A stretch of 64,000 nt of DNA from assembly GCF_012275575.1 (NCBI RefSeq), contig NZ_NPIH01000286.1, positions 129,419 to 193,418 on the forward strand, in the 5' to 3' direction. The translations under genes were made by a program, and so were the position numbers. The DNA is from Paraburkholderia sp. SG-MS1. Lineage in GTDB: Bacteria; Pseudomonadota; Gammaproteobacteria; Burkholderiales; Burkholderiaceae. This document shows, piece by piece, positions 42,845-50,103 of this stretch; the stretch's first letter is position 1; every line of letters starts with the position of its first letter. The notes below the pieces were generated by a model. That model searched no databases and was not told the origin of the DNA. It was given only the letters and a program-made list of their open reading frames with translations.

Positions 42845-43591
42845 TCAAATCTGCGTCAGTCCACCATCGACAACGAGCTCCGAACCCGTCACGAACGCGG
42901 AGTCATCACTCGCCAGAAATAGCGCGGCAGTCGCGACTTCATGAGCCTGACCGAAACGCTTCAGAGGAACAGCGGCTTGAATCGCAGAGCCGGCAGCCGC
43001 CAGATCCTTCTCCGACAGGCCGAGTTTCTCATGAAACGGCGTCGCAATCGGACCAGGACTTACGGCGTTGACGCGGATGCCGCGCGGGGCAAGTTCTGCG
43101 CCGATTGAACGTACGAGTGAACGGGTCGCCGCCTTCGTCGCGGACAGAATGGACATGCCGGGCGTACCCACTTCATTGAGAAAGGACGTCGTAATGACAA
43201 TCGATGATCCTTGCGACAGATGCGCAGCGGCCTTTTGAATCGTGAAGAACACACCGTTGAAGTTGAGCGCAAACTGCTCGCTGATCTGTTCAGCCGTGAC
43301 TGCTTCGAGCGGCGCCGCCGTTCCCGCACCCGCATTCGCAAAGATCACGTCGATGCGTCCAAACGTTTCGACGACATCGGCGATAGCCTTGTCAATCTGG
43401 GCCGGGTCGCGCAAATCGACTGACAGGGTGACAGCGCCTTCACCGAGAATGCTGGCGGTATGGGCCAGCCGTTCTCCGTGCGTCCCCGTCACGACGACCG
43501 TGGCGCCTTCGCGCTGGAAAAGTTTGGCCGCTTCCAGGCCGATGCCCGAGGTTCCGCCGGTGACCAGTGCGATTTTGTTCTTGAGCTTCAT
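42845..43591 (-). CDS. SDR-family protein lacking the catalytic tyrosine
   Basis: A 248-residue classical SDR. The cofactor motif TGGTSGIG (11-18), NAG at 86-88 and the Ser at 136 are present, as is Lys153. However, four residues before the Lys, where all active members have Tyr, this protein has Leu149 (MSILSATK). The start at 43591 has AAGGGAA seven bases upstream. Without the Tyr, normal hydride-transfer chemistry should be impaired, so it may be a binding or regulatory protein or use another residue. It sits 70 bases upstream of the PLP enzyme and in the same direction. Confidence 0.85.
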   Translation of the reverse strand: MKLKNKIALVTGGTSGIGLEAAKLFQREGATVVVTGTHGERLAHTASILGEGAVTLSVDLRDPAQIDKAIADVVETFGRIDVIFANAGAGTAAPLEAVTAEQISEQFALNFNGVFFTIQKAAAHLSQGSSIVITTSFLNEVGTPGMSILSATKAATRSLVRSIGAELAPRGIRVNAVSPGPIATPFHEKLGLSEKDLAAAGSAIQAAVPLKRFGQAHEVATAALFLASDDSAFVTGSELVVDGGLTQI

Positions 43592-44305
43592 GACAGATTC
43601 CCTTTGATATGTGTGACGTATCGGTAACTTCAATCGGCGTTGCGTTGCCGGTAGAGACACTATCGTCGCGGCCGTCTCCACCGACAAATGAGAAGATCTT
43701 GCCGGCCGCGAAAGAAAAACTATGCTGCGCTTCGATGAGGCGGGTGTGAGACCGGCAATCCCGCTGTCACATCCACGTCAAAGAATCTGCGGGCCCGTCC
43801 GGACCGTTCGCGCTGCCTTTCGACCGACCAACGCAAGTTGCTTGACAAACGAGCGTCTGCTTCGGACGCTGAAAAATACAAAACGCTGCGCGCACGTCAG
43901 GCGTGCACTTGAGCGTGATTCGGCCTCTACGGCGCGCGTCAGCGACTATGATGTATCGAACCATCTCCTTCGCGAGCGTTACGACCAGCGTGCCGGGTGG
44001 GCCGTTGCCGTTTCGCCTGCAATAGCGGAGCGAATTGGCATTGGTCATACGGCAATGCGAGCGCCAATGCGGCGACCTTCGAGCATTGCGTCGGCGAGCC
44101 GTTGAAAGTCTTCTACTGAATTGACAGCAGGTTCAGGTATGCGGTGTCGGGCGGGTATCGCGCGCAACACGCTGTTGATCGTCGCGCACGCGGTGGCCGC
44201 GCGGTTGACCCGGGCGAGATAAGGGTCATGTGTGCGTTGCGGCATACGGGCCAATGCCGCGATGTCCAGCGCCGTCTCCAGGCCTCATTGGAAGGAGACA
44301 AAGCG
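43592..44305. other. Region without a recognisable gene between the SDR gene and the esterase gene
   Basis: These 714 bases contain only short open frames on both strands (up to about 127 codons) with no recognisable domain and no convincing ribosome-binding site. The 3' end holds the esterase leader: GAAGGAG stands eight bases before its ATG. A minus-strand frame around 44045-44254 ends in a helical-looking stretch and could be the eroded end of an old gene, but I cannot identify it. Confidence 0.4.
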
Positions 44306-46069
44306 ATGAACTCGAGCAGCGGGCTGTGGCGCGCGCATGGACGCGTGCTGTCGTGGCAGGGTGTGTTCTCTGTGCTGGTACTGTGCGCCATGTGGAGCGG
44401 CGGCGCGCATGCGGAGTCGGTGGGCAGTTCATGTCGCGACGCGGCATGCGGACGGCACAAGCCGCCGCCGCCGTCGAAAGCAAGCTGTCCGCAACTGAAC
44501 GGGTTGACCATCCGGGCCCGCGAGATCGACCTACCGACAACGGGCGCTCTCGTCACATCGACCACACAGGTGGCAGCGAGCGGTAGCGGGCCGACGGCGA
44601 CCGGGTCGTACTGTCTCGTGGCCGGCGCGATTCATCCGATCGATCGGTCCGCCCCAGACATCCTGTTCAACATCGCGTTGCCGGACCAATGGAACGGCAA
44701 GATCCTGATGCTCGGCGGCGGCGGTTTCAACGGCTCGATTCCTGCCGTGACCGATAACGTGCCGAGCGCGCCGACTAATGTGCCGGGACCGCTGTCGCGG
44801 GGCTACGCGGTGTTCGCGAGTGATTCCGGGCACGAGGCGACGAGGGGCTCGATAGACGGCGCGTTCTCCGTCAACGCCGAGGCGTATGACAACTTCATGG
44901 GTGAAGCGCTGAAGAAGACGCATGACGCGGCGCTCGTGATCATCGACAAGCGTTACGGCACGCATCCGTACAAGGCGTATTTCGCGGGTGGTTCAACTGG
45001 AGGGCGCGAGGCGCTGACCGTCGCGCAGCGCTGGCCGCAGGACTGGGATGGTGTGATCGCGTTTTACCCCGCGTATGACTTCACAACGTTGAGCCTGCAG
45101 CAGTTACGCGTGACGGAAGGCTTCGCGGCGCCGGGCGCGTATCTCGACACGGCGCAGCGCGCGTTGCTCCTGAAAGCGGTGATGCAGGCGTGCGATGGGC
45201 TCGACGGCGCCGTCGACGGGCTGGTCAGCAACGTGCAGGCGTGCAATGCGACGTTCAATCCGGCGACGGCTTACGTCGACGGCAAACGACTGCGCTGCCC
45301 CGGCGGTGTGGCGCGCAACGACACTTGTCTGTCGGACCAGCAGATCGCGGCGCTAAACACTATGAACACGCCCCTCGTGTTTGAATATCCGCTCGAAAGC
45401 GGCGAAACGCAGTACCCGGGCTTTAACGTGTATGGCGCGGATCTCGGAATGGGCAGCAGTTCTCCGCTCGAGGATACAGTCACGTTGCTCGCGTTGGGCA
45501 CGACGCAGCCGTCGTACCCGCTACAGTTCACTACGATGTTCGACGGACAGATCAGCGACGAATTCGTCCGCTACACCGTAATGGGCAACCCGAACGCCAA
45601 CTCGCTGATGTTCAATCCGGCGCTTGCCGGCCGATGGTCTGGGCGGATCAGCATGCTGTCTGGACTCGACGCGACCGACGCAAACCTGACGTTCTTCATG
45701 CGACGCGGCGGCAAGGTGTTAATGGCGCACGGCACTGTGGACCTCACCGTCAGCACGCGGGCAACCGAGATCTACTATCAGCGCTTGCTGTTGACCATGG
45801 GCTTTGGCGCCGTCGAGTCGTTCATGCGCTTCTACGAGATTCCGGGGCTGCAGCACGGCGTCGGCACCGCGTTCAACGCGTCGTGGGACTCGCTCACGAC
45901 GCTTGAGAACTGGGTCGAGCACGGCAAGCAGCCGGTGCATGAGGTGGTCACCGATACCGCTGGCGTACCAGGACGCACGCGACCGCTGTGCCAGTATCCG
46001 GCCTGGCCTAGCTACAACGGCGCGGGCGACGTGAACAGCGCCGCTTCGTTTACCTGCGTGCAGGGGTAA
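44306..46069 (+). CDS. Tannase/feruloyl esterase family secreted alpha/beta hydrolase
   Basis: A 587-residue exported hydrolase. An N-terminal signal peptide ends about GGAHA at residue 36. The nucleophile is Ser230 in AGGSTGGRE, the acid Asp479 in AHGTVD and the His517 in GLQHG. The C-terminal LCQYPAWPSYNG and a final Cys are typical of the family. The usual CS-D-HC arrangement is altered: Gly229 replaces the Cys before Ser230 and Gly518 replaces the Cys after His517. It probably hydrolyses aromatic esters (feruloyl or galloyl type) in the periplasm or outside. The start at 44306 is fixed by AAGGAG and the signal peptide. Confidence 0.87.
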   Translation: MNSSSGLWRAHGRVLSWQGVFSVLVLCAMWSGGAHAESVGSSCRDAACGRHKPPPPSKASCPQLNGLTIRAREIDLPTTGALVTSTTQVAASGSGPTATGSYCLVAGAIHPIDRSAPDILFNIALPDQWNGKILMLGGGGFNGSIPAVTDNVPSAPTNVPGPLSRGYAVFASDSGHEATRGSIDGAFSVNAEAYDNFMGEALKKTHDAALVIIDKRYGTHPYKAYFAGGSTGGREALTVAQRWPQDWDGVIAFYPAYDFTTLSLQQLRVTEGFAAPGAYLDTAQRALLLKAVMQACDGLDGAVDGLVSNVQACNATFNPATAYVDGKRLRCPGGVARNDTCLSDQQIAALNTMNTPLVFEYPLESGETQYPGFNVYGADLGMGSSSPLEDTVTLLALGTTQPSYPLQFTTMFDGQISDEFVRYTVMGNPNANSLMFNPALAGRWSGRISMLSGLDATDANLTFFMRRGGKVLMAHGTVDLTVSTRATEIYYQRLLLTMGFGAVESFMRFYEIPGLQHGVGTAFNASWDSLTTLENWVEHGKQPVHEVVTDTAGVPGRTRPLCQYPAWPSYNGAGDVNSAASFTCVQG

Positions 46070-46276
46070 CGCACGCAGGCCGCGTCGCGCGAGGGGCTAC
46101 CGCGCGCGTTATGTTCGGACAATCAGGTTGAGGGAGCGGATGATCCGTCTGCGCATTGGCGTGCAGACTCGAGGGGCCGCTCCTGCCGTAAAACGGTCGT
46201 CTATCCCCAGCTTGACCGGCGACTCATCGGCCATTGCGAGCATTCGTTATGCGCGCGCTGTCTTCAAGACGAGCGT

Positions 46277-46298
46277 CCCGCTTGCGACATAAAGCGGG
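46277..46298 (+). terminator. Possible intrinsic terminator 200 bases after the esterase gene
   Basis: CCCGCTT (46277-46283) pairs with AAGCGGG (46292-46298) over an eight-base loop, and CGTCTTTAT follows. The T-run is weak. It could end transcription coming from the esterase or isolate the promoter just downstream. The distance from the esterase stop is larger than usual. Confidence 0.4.
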
Positions 46299-46332
46299 CG
46301 TCTTTATCCCCCAATTTTTTGACTTTCACGCC

Positions 46333-46359
46333 TCAAGCTTTTCGATAGGTTGCCGATAA
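46333..46359 (+). promoter_or_regulatory. Near-perfect sigma-28 (FliA) promoter
   Basis: TCAAGCTT (46333-46340), an 11-base spacer (46341-46351) and GCCGATAA (46352-46359) match the flagellar sigma-28 consensus TAAAGTTT-N11-GCCGATAA. The -10 is identical (8 of 8), the -35 is 6 of 8 and the spacing is exact. In betaproteobacteria such promoters precede flagellin and chemoreceptor genes. Here no such gene follows: the next start is the nuclease gene about 325 bases downstream on the same strand. Confidence 0.7.
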
Positions 46360-46479
46360 TTCAGTCGAGACCCCGCTCATGCAGTCAACGAGGGGCTCTG
46401 CTCGCAAGCGGCGGGTGCTGACGGATTATCTTGCGCAAGGCAGTCGCCCGCGACCGGGTCCAGGAGCGCTCACGACTGA

Positions 46480-46494
46480 GGTCAATTTTTGACC
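46480..46494. promoter_or_regulatory. Palindrome GGTCAA-TTT-TTGACC upstream of the nuclease gene
   Basis: GGTCAA (46480-46485) and TTGACC (46489-46494) form a perfect dyad around TTT, 190 bases before the nuclease start and 120 bases after the FliA-like promoter. TTGACC also resembles a -35 hexamer. It could be an operator or a small RNA hairpin. The evidence is only the symmetry. Confidence 0.4.
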
Positions 46495-46684
46495 GTAGTC
46501 CGCACGGCGATCGCTGCGTTAGAGGCTTGCGGTCATGCAGACAAGTCGCCTTGGAGCGCTGCACAGGACGCAAAGCAATATGCGTCTGCGGAGCAAGCAA
46601 CAGCGCGCGCTCAAACGGGTTGCCCATTTTCGAGCGCGTGCAGGCGACATAACAATTTATCCGAGCCGAGAGACATGAATTCAG

Positions 46685-47410
46685 ATGGCGACAATCAATG
46701 ATTTGCTGTTGGCGAGAAATGCCAGGAAAGGACATAAAACCGGGGACAAAGCTGGCGCGCATTCGCGAATTCAACTAACCCGATACATTGCTCGGAATTG
46801 CAAGCTCTACGATGCGCTGACAGCGCATCTTTTCCATCCAGACCATCATCCTGTGTTGGTCGATACTCATCCGGCAATCGAGGTTGCTCGTCATCTGGAA
46901 AGACTAGGGTGGGTAAAGAATCCGGCTCCCCACACATGGTTACTTGCGTGTGATGACGAATGCAGGGTGTATCTTGCAGGCGGGTGGCTGGAGGAATACA
47001 GCTTTCTGGCGCATGAAGCAGCCGGAGTGGATGAAATCTATTTTGGTCAGGAAATAGTCTGGTCCGTCAATGGTATCGACGGCAAAAATGAAATCGATGT
47101 GATTGCGCGACGCGGGGACCTGCTTTCCTTTACATCGTGCAAGGCTATACGGCCCGACAAATCCGCTAATCATACGTCCGAGCTACGTGATTTCCTCACT
47201 GAGACGAGTTATTGGAACAGTCATTTCGCGAACGGGTCAGGTCGTACTCTCCTGATTACGACGGCCGACATGGTCGACGAGGAGCAGGGCTTCAGGCAGC
47301 GCTATCCCCAGCTTCTTGCCCGAGCTAGCATCCTGCATGTGGATGTTTCCGGCTATGAAGAGTTGGAATGGAATCGACTGCTTGAAACAATAGAAAATCA
47401 TTGGGACTAA
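46685..47410 (+). CDS. CARF-less Card1-like (DUF1887) PD-(D/E)XK nuclease-fold protein
   Basis: A 241-residue protein not recognised as any housekeeping enzyme. Residues 100-155 follow the Card1/Can2 nuclease pattern: GGWLEEY (99-105), NEIDV (135-139), then SCK (151-153), with exactly the spacing seen in DUF1887 (Asp138 to position 151 is thirteen residues). Card1 has Glu at the position of Ser151, so the metal-binding Glu of the ExK pair is lost here. The N-terminal 95 residues are too short for a CARF cyclic-oligoadenylate domain and look like a small winged-helix or linker. The next gene starts four bases after the stop. Codon and base use is more AT-rich than in neighbours, as in imported defence cargo. 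Exact start uncertain. Confidence 0.65.
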   Translation: MATINDLLLARNARKGHKTGDKAGAHSRIQLTRYIARNCKLYDALTAHLFHPDHHPVLVDTHPAIEVARHLERLGWVKNPAPHTWLLACDDECRVYLAGGWLEEYSFLAHEAAGVDEIYFGQEIVWSVNGIDGKNEIDVIARRGDLLSFTSCKAIRPDKSANHTSELRDFLTETSYWNSHFANGSGRTLLITTADMVDEEQGFRQRYPQLLARASILHVDVSGYEELEWNRLLETIENHWD

Positions 47411-47414
47411 AACT

Positions 47415-49913
47415 ATGTACGGCAAAGTGCAGCAGAATGGGAAAGTCGTTGGGGATGACGGTAAGGAATACATGGTGTCTGCGGGTTCCTGTGACCTGCC
47501 TGTGATGGACGACGCTGAAGTTTATGTGGCGTTTAACTCCATTGAATCCGACTCGGGGCATAGAACCGCGCAGATCACGCATGTCATCTCCCCGCAGCCA
47601 GTGAATCGAGATGTCCTCGCATCCTGTGTGGACTCCTGGGATCAGGAAGCCGCGCGAGACTCGGGTACTTTTGTTCCAACCGACGCCTATCGGGAAATTG
47701 CTGGCAACCGTAAATGCTTTGTTATCGGTCGCAAAGGTGTGGGCAAATCTGCCCTGGTCCGGGCTTTGATCAAGGAGGGACGGCCGGGTGGCGTGTTTTC
47801 CTTCGAGGCCTTTGATTTCGAACAAGTTTACAAGCTCGGTGCCTCGTCCTTCACTCAAGCGCGCTACAAACCCATCTGGGTTATTCTGTTCATTACTTCT
47901 GCAATCTCCGTGCTACTGGCGAGCAACAAGCTTTCCGATGAAGTTCGCGCGCGGTTATCGAAGGCGGAAAAGAATTCGAAATCCGGTGCTGCTAGTGGAT
48001 TTTTCAAATTCATCAACGAATCTCTCGAGAAACCTCACGTCGACGCGGCTGGTGATGTGATTGCCGCGGCACTGACCGCAGTAGGCGCCGTGCTGCCCGT
48101 TAATCCATTCAAGGTCGCCAGCGCAGTAGTAGGATTCGTCAATGACCGCCTATCGGCTCCCACGTCCACGGATGATGCCGACAAATCGCTGGTTCGACTT
48201 CAGGAAGAAATGGTTGAGTTCTATCTGGAGTTGGGGGATAAGCCGGAAGTCGTGATCGCGTTCGATCAGCTCGATGAGGAGTACCGCGAGAAGAATGCAA
48301 AAGAATATCCGGAATTGATAGAAAGCCTGTTTAGCGCTTCGACGTGGTTGCTGGATAACATGACCACAGCGTCCGGTTGTGGACTGGGCATCAAGCCAGT
48401 CGTCATATTGAGGGACGATATCTTTGAAACTCAGTTTGCAACTACCAACAAGGCGAAGTATCTAAGTTACATCGTCAGGCCTGAGTGGGATAAAAGCACG
48501 TTGCAGGAAGTAATCGCTGCGCGACTGTCGCAAGCGACGGGTAGCGGGACAGAGCGCGCCTTCGAGGACCTTTGGGTCGATGTGTTCGTGCCATTCTATC
48601 CAAGCAACCCCAATGCACTAAGCTCCAATCAGACGTGGGGCCGGTCTGTCGAGTACTACAGCTCCTACGAGTGTTTCGTCAGGCACACGTCGCGGACCCC
48701 CCGCGATGTCATTGAATTGCTCAAGGAGTGCATGGTTGCGCTGCGAAAAAAGAACAACAGCGGAAAGAGTCGTTGCGATTACCACGTGTTCATACAAGCA
48801 CGGAAGGAATTTGCTTCGTATTACTACGAACAGGTTATCGACGGGATGCGGACAGTTTTTCCTAACATCACTCGAATTTTTGAAGCGATCAAGGATGAGG
48901 CCCAGTCGCCCACGATGGGCAGGGAACGGTTTACAGATCTCATCATGAACATCATCCAGCCGCACGAAAATGCTGAAGATTCCCAAATCAACGGTCTCTT
49001 CGAAGCACTCTCCAAAGCCGGCAGCGAAGATGATAAGGCTTTGATCCTGGAGCGGATTCGAAGCTTGCGGAGCAGAATTGCTTCTCGAATCGATGCCCAA
49101 GTGCGTGAGCTACTCAAAATGCTGTGGGATGTGTGCGCGATAGGCCTTCACATCAACAATAGCTACCGCGCTAAACATCTGAATTACGAGGGCTTCTCAG
49201 TGAAGGCAGGAGAGCAGATCGTATTTCATCCTGCGCTCGCAGTTCACTGGAATATGGACACCTCCATCATTGGAAACCCGCTGCAGGATCGTGATAGCAG
49301 GCGTGAGACGAATGATGCCCCGAAGTTTCTGCGCAATTTGCTGTTAGATCCCACGCAGAGACAGCGTATCGCCCAGGCGCTGAAGGGGAAAGTGTGGGAG
49401 CTACGGCTGGATGACGACCCCGACCCGTACAGGCCAGCCAAGCTGGTCAATAAGTCTTTTCCTAACAATATTTTTTGTGAGAACAGGCATCTGCCGGACG
49501 GATTGAAGAAGAGCGGAGTTTTTGAAAGCGAACTTGTCATTGCGTCGGACCCCAAGTATCCGGATTCCGACCCAAAGAAATGGAATTTTTACCTCAAAGG
49601 TGCCGAACCCTCGGCGGATAGGACCGGGGCGCAAGGAAAATACACCGCGGCGGCCTTGAATGATCCGACCGCTCGACTGGTCATTGAAAATGAACTCAGG
49701 TCCCGTCACTGGGAGATGACGGTCATGAGCAAGGTCGGAAAGGGCACGCTATTCCTGTCGCATCCAGATTTTCCGCAGAACGTCTATTGCCCGCATAAGG
49801 TCCTGACAAAGCAGCGGTTAGTGCTGGCAGAAGGGGATAAAGTTACCGCCGTGCTAACCATCAATCAACACAATGAGCGTTGGGGCTATATTGTCGCGCA
49901 CGTAAAGCAATAG
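47415..49913 (+). CDS. Large P-loop NTPase (Sll1717/KAP/STAND-like) with terminal beta-barrel-like domains
   Basis: An 832-residue protein. Residues 1-57 look like a cold-shock/S1-type small beta barrel (starting MYGKVQQNGKVV). Walker A is GRKGVGKS (105-112), a hydrophobic possible membrane segment is about 153-170, Walker B is VVIAFDQLDEEY (279-290) and the arginine-containing sensor is LRDDIFE (332-338). This combination is typical of Sll1717-type/KAP-like NTPases. A helical domain follows (440-600) and ends in FHPALAVHW. Two further cold-shock-like barrels seem to lie at about 655-730 and 764-832. Such NTPases are frequent sensor or effector proteins in anti-phage loci. It is coupled by a four-base gap to the nuclease-fold gene. 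No homologous characterised system is known to me. Confidence 0.7.
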   Translation: MYGKVQQNGKVVGDDGKEYMVSAGSCDLPVMDDAEVYVAFNSIESDSGHRTAQITHVISPQPVNRDVLASCVDSWDQEAARDSGTFVPTDAYREIAGNRKCFVIGRKGVGKSALVRALIKEGRPGGVFSFEAFDFEQVYKLGASSFTQARYKPIWVILFITSAISVLLASNKLSDEVRARLSKAEKNSKSGAASGFFKFINESLEKPHVDAAGDVIAAALTAVGAVLPVNPFKVASAVVGFVNDRLSAPTSTDDADKSLVRLQEEMVEFYLELGDKPEVVIAFDQLDEEYREKNAKEYPELIESLFSASTWLLDNMTTASGCGLGIKPVVILRDDIFETQFATTNKAKYLSYIVRPEWDKSTLQEVIAARLSQATGSGTERAFEDLWVDVFVPFYPSNPNALSSNQTWGRSVEYYSSYECFVRHTSRTPRDVIELLKECMVALRKKNNSGKSRCDYHVFIQARKEFASYYYEQVIDGMRTVFPNITRIFEAIKDEAQSPTMGRERFTDLIMNIIQPHENAEDSQINGLFEALSKAGSEDDKALILERIRSLRSRIASRIDAQVRELLKMLWDVCAIGLHINNSYRAKHLNYEGFSVKAGEQIVFHPALAVHWNMDTSIIGNPLQDRDSRRETNDAPKFLRNLLLDPTQRQRIAQALKGKVWELRLDDDPDPYRPAKLVNKSFPNNIFCENRHLPDGLKKSGVFESELVIASDPKYPDSDPKKWNFYLKGAEPSADRTGAQGKYTAAALNDPTARLVIENELRSRHWEMTVMSKVGKGTLFLSHPDFPQNVYCPHKVLTKQRLVLAEGDKVTAVLTINQHNERWGYIVAHVKQ

Positions 49914-49952
49914 AAAGGAGTCACACAAGTCATCGACGGCGCGCGCACAGCT

Positions 49953-49968
49953 ACCGGCAGTAGCCGGT
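49953..49968 (+). terminator. Short stem-loop after the NTPase gene
   Basis: ACCGGC-AGTA-GCCGGT (49953-49968) is a perfect 6-bp hairpin 40 bases beyond the NTPase stop. GATGACGTTT follows after a few bases. It may end the module's transcript. The stem is short and the T-run poor. Confidence 0.4.
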
Positions 49969-49993
49969 TCGATGACGTTTGGTAGCCGAGGGG

Positions 49994-50103
49994 CTAGCCG
50001 GGAATCGCCGAGTCACGAAGTTCGTCCCGGGGAAAATCGGCGATGCCCCGGTTCGTCTGGACGGTGTCGTTGCCGATGTCGCGCAGTGGTTCGATCAGTT
50101 TCA
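49994..50103 (-). pseudogene. Short minus-strand open frame at the module edge (possible gene remnant)
   Basis: A 36-codon minus-strand frame starts MKLIEPLRDIGND and ends at 49994, overlapping the first bases past the oxidase stop at 50101. It has GC-rich chromosomal codon use unlike the module. It could be the 5' stump of a gene cut by insertion of the nuclease-NTPase module, or a chance frame. I recognise no domain. Confidence 0.25.

Larger units (their letters stand above)
46070..46684. other. Long leader upstream of the nuclease-NTPase module: orphan promoter and palindrome, no gene
   Basis: These 615 bases have no plausible coding sequence on either strand. They contain a GC stem (46277-46298), a near-perfect FliA-type promoter at 46333-46359 and a palindrome at 46480-46494. 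The composition changes from GC-rich to more AT-rich toward the nuclease start. The region looks like the join between the core chromosome and an inserted module. Confidence 0.6.

Noticed and set aside
43722..44105. 127-codon plus-strand open frame
   Set aside because: No conserved domain, no ribosome-binding site and an opposing frame of the same size; probably chance.
46070..46684. tRNA or att-site at the module edge
   Set aside because: No cloverleaf or direct repeat flanking the module could be found by eye.
46674..46700. Alternative ATG eleven bases upstream of the nuclease start
   Set aside because: It is out of frame with the nuclease and opens only a frame of a few codons.
46685..49913. 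CRISPR type III accessory locus
   Set aside because: No repeat array, Cas10 or CARF domain was seen; only the nuclease fold is similar.
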